NCBI GenBank assembly: GCA_965262665.1 | Contig: OZ253551.1 | Span: forward strand, 248,001-312,000 | Direction: 5' to 3' | Length of the DNA stretch: 64,000 bases | Source: CBDBND01 sp965262665 | GTDB lineage: Bacteria; Pseudomonadota; Alphaproteobacteria; Rhodospirillales; Rhodospirillaceae | Shown: positions 24,891 to 35,745 of the stretch, piece by piece | Layout: the number at the start of each line of letters is the position of its first letter | How positions within the stretch are numbered: position 1 is the first letter of the stretch | Notes under the pieces: generated by a model | Databases searched by the model: none | Told to the model about the DNA's origin: nothing | What the model saw: the letters and a program-made list of their open reading frames with translations, nothing else | Program-made: the position numbers and the translations under genes

Positions 24891-27800
24891 TCAGCGGAGA
24901 ATAAAGAACCTCCTGGCGCGATGCATGGCATCACTGCTCTCCTGTGCAACGCCTGCGGCAATTAATGTCTGCAGGATTTCCTCGACCCGCTTTGTACGCA
25001 GCGCCGTGTTGCGGCCCCGGAAGGCGGTGCTCAGATGCTCGGGCGCCACGGGCGCATTAGCGTTGGACAGCATGTTACGGACGATAATGATCTGGTCCAA
25101 TCGATCCTTAGGCCAGGCCGGTTTGCCATCGGACGGACCCGGCAACACTAGGTTGGCCTCGGTCTGCTCGTCGGGTTGAGGCTTCTTGACCTTGTGGCTA
25201 AGTTTGGGAATCTGGTAGTCCGACCGCAGCCACCGGACATTACCTTGCCGTTCCTCCGCTACGCGCTCCCCGTTGAGAGCAACGAGTCGGTGGAGCAGCT
25301 CTTCCTCGGCGTCTTCCTGTTCCTGCGTCCTGTGCAGCGAAGGTGCAGTCGCCCCCGGTTTACCGATCAACACCGCGCCGAGGTCGGCCCAGCCATAGGC
25401 TTGGAACACTGCGCGGTCAATGTCGTCGTGGATATCCTTGAGGACCGAAACCAAGCCAGCCTCGTGGATATCCTTCTCTGCTGCCGACAGGGGCGGAACG
25501 CCGCAGTCGTTCTCCAGCTCCCGCACACGCTCCAGCACATTGTAGAGGACGGTCATGTTCAGGAAATCATGCTCGGCCAAGCGCTCTTTGCGGAAAGCGT
25601 CGAGGCGATCCCCAAGGTCTTCGAGGCGGTCACTTGTGTCTGGATAAAGCCCCTGGCCAATGGCAGCAGGAAATGGATCGAATATTCTGGTTTTGTTGTA
25701 CCGTGGCCGGTCTTCGAGTGTCCCTCCCAGCGCTAACATCCACGAAACGTGCAACCGTGATGAAAGAATCGCCAAGAGGCTTGCTGTCTCGCAGCCGATG
25801 CAGACGAGCATGTTATCCGGTCGAATGTTCCCATCGAGGAACTGGAAGAACCGGTGCTTCGAGGTTTCGACAGTAGCGATGTAGCGATCAAGCGGCTCCA
25901 GAACCGGTCGCAGTTCAGTCCTGACCTTGCCGAAGAGCCACCAATTCTTGGCATATTCAGCCATGTCGGCAGATCGACCGACTTTGGCCTCACGCTCAGG
26001 TTTCACCCGTTCGGCAATGTATTGATAAACCTTGGGAAATCGGTCGCGCACCTCATCGGACGACAGAGGATACATATCGATCACCATCACCCCACGCGGA
26101 CGCTGGGCGATATCGCGGCCGTTGCGGTAGGGCAGAATGTGCTCCTCCAGCCCCGGCGTAGTACCGAGACCGAGCGCACTGGCCTGCTGCGCGGTGACGA
26201 TAAAGCCGGAACCGTGCAGCTTGACGCCGGGACTGGAAATCAGATCATTCGCCATCAACGGTTGGACTGCCGTTATGTCGGCTCCGATTTTTAGGTTGCC
26301 ATTGATCCTGCCCGCCCGCTCCTTCAACTGGACAACAGGGGTATCCGAGTTTAATCCGCTCTCCAGTTCCACCGTGGCCAGTGTTCCGTCCCTTTGGCCG
26401 CGCTCAGCAACCGTCATGGCGATGCGCACCGCCGCCTTGTCCGCCGCCTTTAACCACGGATGGTCCGGTACGGCATAGATCAGAGACAGCGGTTCCTTCG
26501 CCTTCATGTGCCGTTCGATCACGCGGCTGGAAAAGATCTGGGTTACTGAGTTTGTGGTGATGAAGCCGAAGCGGCGTGTTGGATTGACCTTACCTTTCTT
26601 CGGCTTACGCAGCAGGCGCGTTGCAGCCTCTTCCCAGAAGTGCATGACGAAATCGGCGCCGCCCGGAATTTTCGAACGGGATTTCCACGCCGCTTCGGCG
26701 TAACCATCGCCTAGCTCCGCGCGCATGTCCTTGCCACCGATGAACGGAGGATTGCCAACAATGAACTCAGCCTCGGGCCAGTCGGCTGGGCGCGGGTTCT
26801 CGTATCGAAATAATTCCACTGTAGCGTCGGGATCAGGAATCTCTTCGCCCGTAATCGGATGACGGCTTCATGGTCACGCCGTCCCAGCGGGAGAGCGGCC
26901 TACCGCTCTCGTCGCGCAGCAATTCCTGTCTATCCCAGGCAAGGATGGCATCCTGCTCCTTTATCGTGCCATAGGCATGTAATACGGGTTCCGGAATGCG
27001 GTCTGCCAGCACGGTGCGGAGTTGCCATTTCAGATAGCCGATCCACAGGACGAGATCAGCGATGGCAACGGCGCGCGGGTTTAGCTCCAGTCCGTAAAAT
27101 TGAGACGGGTCGACGGTTTCGCCTTTCATCGCGAAACGTGGTGCATCCTCACCCAAATCTTCGAGCGCATCCAATACCTCGCCTTCCAAGCGCTTCATCA
27201 ACTCGAGCGCAACATAAAGGAAATTACCTGTGCCGCAGGCCGGGTCGAGGACACGAGTGATGCAGAGTTTGCGATGGAAATCCTTGATTGAGTGGAGCGC
27301 GCCCTCGCGATCATTTGCTTGCTCTAGCGCATGAGCGTTGGTCAGCGTCTCTTCCCAATCGGCGCGCAGCGGCTCGATAATCACCAGGATCACCAGCCGC
27401 TCGACATATGTGCGCGGTGTATAGTGGGCGCCGAGCTTGGCGCGTTCCCGTTTATCCAGAGCACGTTCCAGCAGGCTGCCAAAGATAGCGGGCTCGACAT
27501 CGCTCCAGTCGCGGGAAGCAGCGATCCAGAGCTCGCGAATATCGTCCTTCTCAAGGGCGATCGCATTACAATCGCGAAACAGCGCACCGTTGAAGCGCTT
27601 GATCGTTTCGTTGATATGCGGGGCATAACCACCTTCGTCCATGACCCTCCACAGGCTCTCGAGTGCCGATGCGAAATTCTGCGGCGTCTCGGTCATCTGT
27701 CCGAGCAGTTTTTCGAAACCATTCGCCGGCAGCAGGCCAGCATCTTCGGCGAACATGGTGAATACGCAGCGCATTAGGAATTCAGCGACCTTTTTGGGAT

Positions 27801-28552
27801 CGTGTTTTCGCTCCAAGTTGAGGGCAATTTTTGCGAGCCGCTCGGCGATATCACGGGTAACCTCGGCACTGCGCTGGGCGGGGTCGAGGGACTGCGGATT
27901 GGTCCAGATCGCACGCAGCCCTAGCGCGTATGTCGGGATCGCGCAGTCCGTCCAGGGGAACTGAATAACTGGTGCGGTCGGGGAACTGTGCATAGTTCTT
28001 GCCCTGGCCTGAAAAATCGGCATACACCTCGATCACGTAGCCGACATCGACCACCAAGATAAACGGCGGCCAGCCATGCTCCTTTGGCAAGGCGCGGGCA
28101 TATGTCTCCGCCTGCCTTTTGGCCGCCCGCATCACGCTATCCCAGCGTCCTGTGCCGCGAGTGGCTGTGCCCATTTTAATCTGGCTTGCGTCCTCGGGAA
28201 GCAGGTCGGGCTGCCGTAGATCCGCCTGCATTGCTTTTACACGTTTGGCGGACTGTTTGGCTTCCATGACGAAGCAATTACGCCTGTATAGGTCGACCTC
28301 GCCAGGAGTACGGCTACCATCGTCATGTTTGAAATCGACACGCCGTTCGAAAACGTAATCGTTGGCTTCGTTAAATTCCTGTGACGGATCGGGTCGCGGC
28401 AGGTTGAGCAGGTTGCAGAACTCGTTAGCGAACGTTTGGAAGTTCGCAGATTCTGAACCGCCGGACTTTTCCCACCGGCCGATAAAAGCCTCGATCTCGG
28501 CGGGACTCGTATCGTTCCCAGACTGTGGAAATTGCATATCTTCTGTACTCAT
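24891..28552 (-). pseudogene. Fused restriction endonuclease-methyltransferase (Type IIG/MmeI-like), two frameshifts
   Basis: One gene in three frames. Segment 1 (from 28552, MSTEDMQFP) has a PD-(D/E)xK-like nuclease site, GEVDLY...FVMEAKQS. Segment 2 has helical spacer sequence, then the methyltransferase motif I DPACGTGNFLYVALE and GLELNPRAVAIADLVLWIGYL. Segment 3 has the catalytic NPPF (IVGNPPFIGG), then a target-recognition region. Each break is explained by one extra base: a G in the GGG at 27919-27921 and a T near 26868. Removing both gives 1219 codons plus stop, a normal length for this architecture. It would cut and N6-methylate DNA as one polypeptide. Either recently inactivated or a sequencing artefact. 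Confidence 0.85.
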
Positions 28553-28789
28553 CGTGGAAGCATAGCGAGATTAGGAGCGTACGAAAGCCTTGGATTGTCG
28601 GCCCTTCATTCCCATAGCGTTATTCGGCGCCGAACTTTGAACCCTCAGAATCAAAAACGCTAATGGATTAATATGCCGATCAAGCGCGTGCAGATTTAAC
28701 CAGACAGAATGCGCGGCATGTGGACTCGCCGCAAGCTGCTTAACAAAGGGGAAGGGCTGATGCGGCTGGATAAGAATCTGGCTAAACAA

Positions 28790-29430
28790 GGCGTTAACGA
28801 TAGACTTGGTCCGCTACGAGTTCGTCAATCAGCGTTAGAACATCATCGCTCTAGGCCCGAGCAGTGTCGACGGGACCCACGTTGCCCTCGGCCTGAGACT
28901 GACAGCCTGCCAGAAGTACCTGACGGTCCGCTTCACAATCGCGGCCGCACTTATACGAGTTGATCGAAGCCGCAGGCGAGGGCCGACTGCGGCGCCTTCA
29001 GAAGCAGCTCGTCAGCCAGGATCTGCTCATCATCGATGAACTCGGCTTCGTACCTCTGTCAAAGACGGGGGCCGAACTGCTCTTCGAGATCATCTCCCAG
29101 AGCTACGAGCGCGGCTCGATCATCATCACGTCCAACCTGCCGTTCGACGAATGGACCGAGGTCTTCGGATCGGAACGCCTCACAGGCGCCATTCTCGACC
29201 GCCTGACACACCACCTACACAGCCTTGAAATGAACGGCGAGAGCTTCCGGATGCGTCAAAGCCGCAAGACCAGAACCTGATCTCGCAACAGACCAACGGC
29301 ATCAATACTGGCCTGCGGCCAGCGCGCCTTGGCACGCGTCAGCTCAATGGGGAGCACGTCCGCCAAGGCGGTGCCAGTACCCGAAAACTGGGGACTATTC
29401 CGCCGGTGAATTGACCCTTTTTGCTCCGGG
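28790..29430 (+). pseudogene. istB: IstB 3' fragment of an IS21 element
   Basis: From about 28800 the frame reads DLVRYEFVNQR, then a TAG where relatives have Glu, then NIIALGPSSVDGTHVALGL: a Walker A whose GxGKT has become SVDGT. After a frame change near 28960 it reads LLIIDELGFVPLSKTGAELLFEII (Walker B), then IITSNLPFDEWTEVFGSERLTGAILDRL. It ends at 29280, and IS21-like 3' sequence runs to about 29430, where it cuts an MFS transporter gene. It is dead as an ATPase. Confidence 0.82.
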
Positions 29431-29513
29431 ATTGACAGCAGAAGGGGAATGAGGATTCCGAAACCCACTAAATCCACAAAGACGATCACGAACAAAATAA
29501 CGATTGGTTTCAT
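29431..29513 (-). pseudogene. MFS transporter stub, cut by IS21 fragment
   Basis: The first 27 residues, MKPIVILFVIVFVDLVGFGILIP..., are the typical first helix of TetA-type drug:proton antiporters (the FVDxxGFGIxIP motif). The homology stops where the IS21 sequence begins, so only the start of the gene remains. No remainder is seen elsewhere in the window. Confidence 0.7.
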
Positions 29514-29566
29514 TGATGTCTTTCGTTAGCAGCGTTGACTGGCAGATAAGGCCGGTCTGGGCCTGA

Positions 29567-30718
29567 TTAGGACGTTTCATCCATGGGCGGTATAAACACT
29601 TCCGGTGCATCGCCCGGCATTGTTTCCACGTACAGTGAACGGCTGGGGAAAGCAAAGCCGGTTCCCGCATCCTCAACGATTTCTTTCACGCGGTAAGCGA
29701 GGCTTTCTTTTATTTTGAGCCACTCACCCCAGTTGGTGGTATTGGTGAAGCAGTACAAAAGAATATCGATTGAGGAATCATTGAAACGGTCGATGCGAAC
29801 GAACGTGGCAACTTCCGATGGCGGTGCGAAGTCAGGATTGTTCAGAATATAATCTTCGATGCCATCCCGTATGGTGCGGAGTTGTTCAACGGTCGTTTTG
29901 TATTCAACGCCGACCACCCATTTGATACGGCGATGAGTCATGGCACTGAAGTTCGTCACCGCGTTGTCAGACAATCGCGCGTTGGGCACATGGACGGGCG
30001 CTTTATCAAACCGTCGCACCAGCGTTGACCGGAACCCAATGCTTTCAACCGTGCCTTCCACAATGCCATCGACCAGGATCCAATCCCCCACACTCATACG
30101 TTTTTCGGCCAAGACAAGAATTCCGGCGATCAGATTTTTGAACAGGTCCTGAGCGCCAAGGGCAACGGCCACACCGAACAAGCCAAGACCGGCGAGAATG
30201 GGTCCGATCCTGATGCCCCAAACTTCCAGGATTGCGGCGGCGCCGATGAAGACGATGGCGATGTGCAGAAAACTGATTAGCCACGCGACCATCTCTTTGG
30301 TCAGAACCTCTTCAAGACGGCTAAAGATTGAACTGACGGGGCCCGTGATCTGATAGAGCGCCCAAAAAAGATCGAATATGACAAGGGACCGTATGAGCTG
30401 GCCGCCAAAGACAGCGTATTGGTCAGACAGCTCCAGGTAATTGACGGCGATAAACAATCCGAGAATGACGAGCACAAAACGGACTGGCCCTTGCATGCAT
30501 TTGAGCAGAGCGTCATCCAGGGTTGTGTCGGTTCGTGCTGCGATACGCCGTAAAAACCCCAGTACAAAGGTTGTAAACAGACTTCGCAAAACGAGAAAAA
30601 CAAAAACGATTCCGAGCGCGACAAGCAACCTGCCGTAATCGATACCGAGCACACCTGTTACCCAAACGTCTTGGACGAGGTTCCAAAAGTCGATCAGCTG
30701 TTGTTCCAAGCTATCCAT
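29567..30718 (-). CDS. MscS-family mechanosensitive channel
   Basis: 383 residues. Several N-terminal transmembrane helices (LLVALGIVFVFLVLRSLF, VRFVLVILGLFIAVNYL, IRSLVIFDLFWALYQITG, WLISFLHIAIVFIGAAAILEVWG) precede the pore-lining TM3 and beta domain (GLGLFGVAVALGAQDLFKNLIAGILVLAEKRMSVGDWILV). The C-terminal alpha/beta domain is present. It opens on membrane tension to release solutes in hypo-osmotic shock. It stands alone; the gene looks intact. Confidence 0.92.
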   Translation of the reverse strand: MDSLEQQLIDFWNLVQDVWVTGVLGIDYGRLLVALGIVFVFLVLRSLFTTFVLGFLRRIAARTDTTLDDALLKCMQGPVRFVLVILGLFIAVNYLELSDQYAVFGGQLIRSLVIFDLFWALYQITGPVSSIFSRLEEVLTKEMVAWLISFLHIAIVFIGAAAILEVWGIRIGPILAGLGLFGVAVALGAQDLFKNLIAGILVLAEKRMSVGDWILVDGIVEGTVESIGFRSTLVRRFDKAPVHVPNARLSDNAVTNFSAMTHRRIKWVVGVEYKTTVEQLRTIRDGIEDYILNNPDFAPPSEVATFVRIDRFNDSSIDILLYCFTNTTNWGEWLKIKESLAYRVKEIVEDAGTGFAFPSRSLYVETMPGDAPEVFIPPMDETS

Positions 30719-31431
30719 GTATTACCACCTTCAGGGACCCCACCTTGCCATGTTCTGGGTCTTAAGGGCATCGCACAGCAAAATCAAAGGGTCCGTGGCT
30801 TTGGACCAATGATAAATGCAGTCTTTGTGTCTCCGCTGTTCATTATCTGTTTGTTCTTGACTTACGTGCGAAGAGCGATCTGACTATGGGAGCAACGTCG
30901 ACCAATGTGGCTCCAGACCTGAACATTGGGCGCGGGGTGTTGTTCGGCACCGGTGCTTGACCCCTCAGAGTTCAGTAGAATCGATATGTAGACATGCTGA
31001 TCGGCATCAAATCAGCATGCCAAACAACACTGGCAGCCGTCCGGCCCGTACCTGCGCAACCCAAGAACTGGCGAGCCGGTTTCGATTGCAGCGTTGAGGT
31101 CCCCTTCGTTCAAGGTAGGCAAAGCACCCAGGGGTATGGTGAACGCCGGTCCCGTGGTTCTGATCGCGTGATGACGGCTGACGGAATTGTCAGACCAAAA
31201 TCGTATGTTAGAAATTTGCCGTTGTTGAGTCAGCTTTGTCGTCCATGCTTGTCCGGTCTAAGCTAGGCAAAACTTATTTTTACGCCCTGAAGTCTCCAAA
31301 GGGGGGTGGGGAGAGACGACCAAGCAGATTTAATCTGACAATGCCCTCCGACATTACCATTAATCATCACCCCAGCCGCCAACTCGAACCTTTTGGGACG
31401 ACCAGTTTGCGATCAATATCTGCCTCGTTTG
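30719..31431. other. Intergenic, no gene seen
   Basis: About 710 bp. Short frames exist (for example 30994-31266), but they lack a ribosome-binding site and any recognisable motif. No strong hairpin noted. Confidence 0.45.
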
Positions 31432-34107
31432 TTATGTAACACCCGTCTTCCAGATTTGATAAATTGTTTTACGACGTTCGAACGTCTCGGGGCCACCCTC
31501 CATGATATCGATTATTCGTGTTTGGCAATTTTTCGAGTCGATACTCCCGCTGGCAACGGAAATGGCTTCATCGTCCATACTGCAAGACGCCACTATTTCG
31601 GCATCGCCAAGTACCGGGAAATTGGCGTTGTGAGTCGCAAAGATAAATTGCTGAGCAGGCTTAATCTGCCTTAGGAGCTTTACGATTTCCTCATAAACTG
31701 TCTGGCTATCGAGATCATCTTCAGGTTGGTCAATAAGTAACAGATCGTTTTCGTCTTGATTGAGAAGAAAAAGCATCATGGCCGACGCCCTTTGACCCAA
31801 AGAATGAGATTTGAGGGGTTTACCGTGATAGGTGACTTCGTAGCTGTTGGGAACCTGAAAGCCTAGAAGGTCGTAAAGGCGCTTTATGAATAGCTCCTTC
31901 AAGATTTCTGCCTTACTCTTGGCATGGGCTGCTGCTTTGTCCAAGTCTTTGTAGATTTCAGCGAAGTCCATATAGCCGTCTGCTAGACTCTTATAGACTT
32001 CTTTTCTGATGTTATGACCGCGAAAAATTTTCTCCGTAAAATCCCGGAATGCGGCCTTATCACCCTTAAACGTGCTGTTCACACGTAGTGCCAATTGGGC
32101 ATTATTGATCCGTTCCAGCGCTTTGGCGATCAGCTTATATTCCTCGTGCCAGACATCGTTGAGCTTAGCAATGGCCTTTAAGACATCATTGTATTTTTTG
32201 TTTTCCTTCGAAGTTCTTTTCTCAAGCTCCGTGATCGCATTCTCCAGTTCGATCTTTTGTTCGGCCAACCTTATATAGGCATCGGGATGTATTGATGTAA
32301 CGCCTTCTTGTTGGAGTGTCTTGACAAGGCCGCTTTCAATTTGGGCGAACTCATCCTTTAGTCCGTCCCTTTTGGCTTGTAGTTCTTCACGTAGCTGCGA
32401 AAGCTCATCTTTGATCTGACCAACCGATGTGCCAATCTGGCAGGCCGTTGTAATCGTCTCCTTTAGGTCCTTAAGTTTCTTATCGTAATTCTTGAAAAGA
32501 GCCACATTATGCACTGATTCGTGTGCTTCGATGTCTTCAAAGTTCTCGGCGGCCTGAGCGGCTACATCGTTGATAGCGCTGTGCCAGTCGGCGGCTAGTT
32601 CATCAATGGTTCCACAAAAGCCTACGTCGTTAGAGAAGGCGACTTGCTTTTCGAGTTTTTCTTTAACGCCGTATTTGTCGAACTGTTCCAATCGGAATTC
32701 GACGTCTTTCAGCTTTTCTTCATGGGCTTGCTTTTCTTCAGCATCGTTACGCACGGATAGCAGGTCTTCCACAGCATTCTCAAGCTTGCTATCACACTCC
32801 GAAATTTTCTGTCGCACAGGCTTAAGGCTATCGCCCATGAGTTTTTCGACAAGATTGTGACCGAAACCTTTCCCAGCACAGGATAAGTCTTTCTGTCCGA
32901 AATAGAGCGGCTTTGTAATGATCGTTTCCCGGATCGAGACGCCCGGTCGTAAATCACCATCAACATAGACATCCGGCTCATGACCCCAGATGCGCCGAAT
33001 TTCATAGGATGTGCCATGACGGTCCGTCGCCTCGACAATAAGCTTGCCGCCGCTCTTTAGCACGTAAGGTAGAAGGTCTCTCTTATAATCCATATCCTGC
33101 GCTTTCTCCCCGAAGGGGATATCTAAAACGTAGCGCAGGCTTTCGAGCACGGATGATTTCCCACTTCCTTGGATACCGATGAGACAATTCAAATGCGGCG
33201 AGAACGTAATCCGTGTCCCATCGAGTAAACCACCTTCGAACCGAATCGCATCTACGTGCGAGTGTTTTACTGCCGGAACGTTTTTCGCAACTCGGAATTC
33301 GCAATCAGTGAGTGCATACTTTACAGCATCGAAGCATAGCTCACCGAGTTTGAGATAGCTGGATTGGCCACTTCCCACCTTATCTATGTTTTTGGGATCG
33401 CAGCCCTCGACTTCGGCGGGATATTGATCGCCCCACCATTGCTGGACTTTGACTCGACACTTGGTATCGGCTTTGTCGTGCGTGCGTACCTTCTGAAATC
33501 CGAGGTAATATTTTCGTATCAGAGGATTATTTGCCAGCTCTTGCATCCGCCCGCCGTCTAATTCTTTCCATAACCCGCTGGCCGCTTCGACGTGCGCGAA
33601 GACGATTAAGAAATCGCGATTATAGTTTTCAAGCTTTTTTAGGGTTGTCAGAATATCGTAATTCGACCGACCATTTTCTTGTTCGTACTGTGTTGGTGTT
33701 CTGCCCGTAAAAGCCACATTGAGAAACTGGTTGATGTAGTCTTGGCCGCTTTCGAGCCAATCTTCAGAGAAAACGATGAGCGTGTGGATACCATTCGCTC
33801 CGTCGTTAACCGATAGCTCGACACCGGGTAGCAGGCCAATGTCTTCTTTTCTAGCCCTTTTTCGTAAAGCTTTGTATTCGCCAGCGTCGAACTTGTTGTG
33901 GTTCGTGATAACCCCGAGGCGAATATCCGCATCGGCAAGCCGCCTGACGTAGTCCTTTACGAAATCCTTCTCCTCGCCGTGATAGGCGAACTCTTTGTCG
34001 GCCTTGGTATGCAAGTGAAAATCAGCACGCACCCATCCAGCACCGTACTCAAACGGCGAGTCCTCCTGTCTTGCGACACCATTGAATTTTATTCTGGTTG
34101 CAACCAT
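31432..34107 (-). CDS. PHP-domain/SMC-like ATPase (TrlF-type)
   Basis: 891 residues. The N terminus is a PHP phosphoesterase domain: ADFHLHTKAD (HxH at residues 31/33), VITNHNKFD, PGVELSV and IVFAHVEA, the usual metal ligands. An ABC/SMC-type ATPase is wrapped around a coiled coil: Walker A IGIQGSGKSSVLES near residue 310, a long charged coiled coil (about 430-660), then a signature-like SLGQRASAMM, Walker B LLLIDQPEDDLDSQ near 787 and an H-loop FATHNANFP. Proteins of this layout are annotated as TrlF-family AAA-like ATPases. Nucleic-acid sensing coupled to hydrolysis and a defence role are likely given the neighbours (restriction-modification gene), but this is inference. Intact. Confidence 0.85.
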   Translation of the reverse strand: MVATRIKFNGVARQEDSPFEYGAGWVRADFHLHTKADKEFAYHGEEKDFVKDYVRRLADADIRLGVITNHNKFDAGEYKALRKRARKEDIGLLPGVELSVNDGANGIHTLIVFSEDWLESGQDYINQFLNVAFTGRTPTQYEQENGRSNYDILTTLKKLENYNRDFLIVFAHVEAASGLWKELDGGRMQELANNPLIRKYYLGFQKVRTHDKADTKCRVKVQQWWGDQYPAEVEGCDPKNIDKVGSGQSSYLKLGELCFDAVKYALTDCEFRVAKNVPAVKHSHVDAIRFEGGLLDGTRITFSPHLNCLIGIQGSGKSSVLESLRYVLDIPFGEKAQDMDYKRDLLPYVLKSGGKLIVEATDRHGTSYEIRRIWGHEPDVYVDGDLRPGVSIRETIITKPLYFGQKDLSCAGKGFGHNLVEKLMGDSLKPVRQKISECDSKLENAVEDLLSVRNDAEEKQAHEEKLKDVEFRLEQFDKYGVKEKLEKQVAFSNDVGFCGTIDELAADWHSAINDVAAQAAENFEDIEAHESVHNVALFKNYDKKLKDLKETITTACQIGTSVGQIKDELSQLREELQAKRDGLKDEFAQIESGLVKTLQQEGVTSIHPDAYIRLAEQKIELENAITELEKRTSKENKKYNDVLKAIAKLNDVWHEEYKLIAKALERINNAQLALRVNSTFKGDKAAFRDFTEKIFRGHNIRKEVYKSLADGYMDFAEIYKDLDKAAAHAKSKAEILKELFIKRLYDLLGFQVPNSYEVTYHGKPLKSHSLGQRASAMMLFLLNQDENDLLLIDQPEDDLDSQTVYEEIVKLLRQIKPAQQFIFATHNANFPVLGDAEIVASCSMDDEAISVASGSIDSKNCQTRIIDIMEGGPETFERRKTIYQIWKTGVT

Positions 34108-34342
34108 CTCGCCTATGTTCCTTGCTTATGGACCTGTCCATCCCGAAAACCTTATCCGCAGACCTTCATGATGCAAACCGTCCACGTGTGGATGAGGTTT
34201 TCGAAAGGGACAGATTGTGCATCATCGGAGGCTACGAGACCTTACTTCCTGGCTCAAGCCGATTTACTCTGACAATGCCGGTGACACGAGCCGCGTCGGC
34301 TGCTGCGGTTCGGTTGACACTATAAATTTCAGGGGCATTGGT

Positions 34343-35197
34343 ATGAACAGTGTGTCGGACACATGGTCTGTTGAAGAAAAGGACTTCTCTCAATATGCAT
34401 TTGATGAACTGAGAGACGTTGAATGGGCAAAGAAATTAATTTGGAAGATAAATAGAAACGGCGGTGTTGTAACAGAAAATCAAGGCCTACTTTTCGAGTT
34501 GCGCTTTGCATTTAATCTCCATCTTAATGGAATCAATCCTCAATACGAGATTCCAGGTGAAGGCCGATCCGGCATAGATTTTGGTTTCCGATCGGGAAGT
34601 GAATACTGGCGTGTCGAGTTGATGCGACTCAATGAAACACATGCTGTTAGAGACGCAACACACACCGTAGAAACCGCCGATGGCACCCAGTTGACAAGCT
34701 TACATCTTTCTACAGATGCCAAAGACAATAGACAGTCGAGCGAAGGCGAAACCCTTAAAGCTGTGCAACGGATACGCCAAAAATGCGAACAAAATGGACG
34801 TCCCCACAAGTTTCCGCTGCCTGATGGTAACTATAACGTGATCCTTGTCGACTTCCGCCAATTCCTGGCAGGTACAGGTGACGTGAACGACAAAATTCAT
34901 ATCGCACTCGGCGGCGAGTTGGTAGAAGAAGAATCTTACCGTCTAGATTGGGATGGTAAGTCGATTTCTGGTGTGTTTTGTTCGCGCACCAAAGTTCGTG
35001 GCGCTGCAGAAGCACGACAAAGAGTTCACTTCCTTGGATTTGTTGACGAGAAAGATTTTGATTGCAGTGAGTTTGCACAGGCTACGGAAGTGATCGCAAA
35101 TCCGCACCTGTTTGGTGCAAAGGAAGATGCATTGGCTGCGCTAGATTCATGGCCATTCCGGCGCCAGGCTACTCATCACAATTGTAGCGGAGTGTAA
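34343..35197 (+). CDS. Hypothetical protein next to the PHP-ATPase
   Basis: 284 residues from MNSVSDTW at 34343, with AGGGG eight bases before; the frame extends upstream, but this start is better supported. No signal or membrane segment. A segment GIDFGFRSGSEYWRVELMRL resembles the D-x(n)-E-x-x core of PD-(D/E)xK nucleases, though the expected Lys is Met. It is transcribed divergently from the PHP-ATPase, about 235 bp away. I do not recognise the family. Function as a companion nuclease is a weak hypothesis. Confidence 0.7.
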   Translation: MNSVSDTWSVEEKDFSQYAFDELRDVEWAKKLIWKINRNGGVVTENQGLLFELRFAFNLHLNGINPQYEIPGEGRSGIDFGFRSGSEYWRVELMRLNETHAVRDATHTVETADGTQLTSLHLSTDAKDNRQSSEGETLKAVQRIRQKCEQNGRPHKFPLPDGNYNVILVDFRQFLAGTGDVNDKIHIALGGELVEEESYRLDWDGKSISGVFCSRTKVRGAAEARQRVHFLGFVDEKDFDCSEFAQATEVIANPHLFGAKEDALAALDSWPFRRQATHHNCSGV

Positions 35198-35745
35198 GAA
35201 ATTCTGTGCGTTAGGCGTCCTAACCAGCTTGTCGCTTCCGAATACTTGTTGTCCGTTCCATTTACCTCATCCGCCGGTATTGCTGATGAAGTCCAGTAAG
35301 GTGTTTACGCTCTAAGCTAGCGCCGGCTCGTTCGGCGGGACGCGGAACCGGGTACTCTTTGGCGAGTGAAAGAACGGATAAGGTTTTTGAAAAGGGCAAG
35401 GGTATTTCATCGGCGTCACGCCGTCTTTCCGGCGGGACCAGACGTGGATGCCTCGGGCAGAATAGGCAAGGCTAACCGACACCATCGCACCACGCTCCTC
35501 TTCCAGATGCCCCTCCAGCGGACACAACTGCTCATCAAGGGATATAGCCAACTCTGGCTATGTTGCTCCTCCATAATTGTCTTTTCAAAATACGGAAACG
35601 GGCTTTTGAGAAGGACAGGGATTACCCAAGGCCTTTAGTCGTTCATACTTTTCAACTCCTATGACGACAAGGACGGGACGACCGTGTTTAGCCACGGTAA
35701 CCGGATGAACTCAAGCAAAGCCAATCGGGCGGCAGAAGCAGTACT
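35198..35745. other. Intergenic, no supported gene
   Basis: Overlapping short frames on both strands (35312-35551 and 35366-35638) show no family resemblance. The stretch may be remnant sequence. Confidence 0.4.

Noticed and set aside
35312..35638. Short overlapping frames in the gap before 35746
   Set aside because: No motif, leader or ribosome-binding site; kept only as intergenic.
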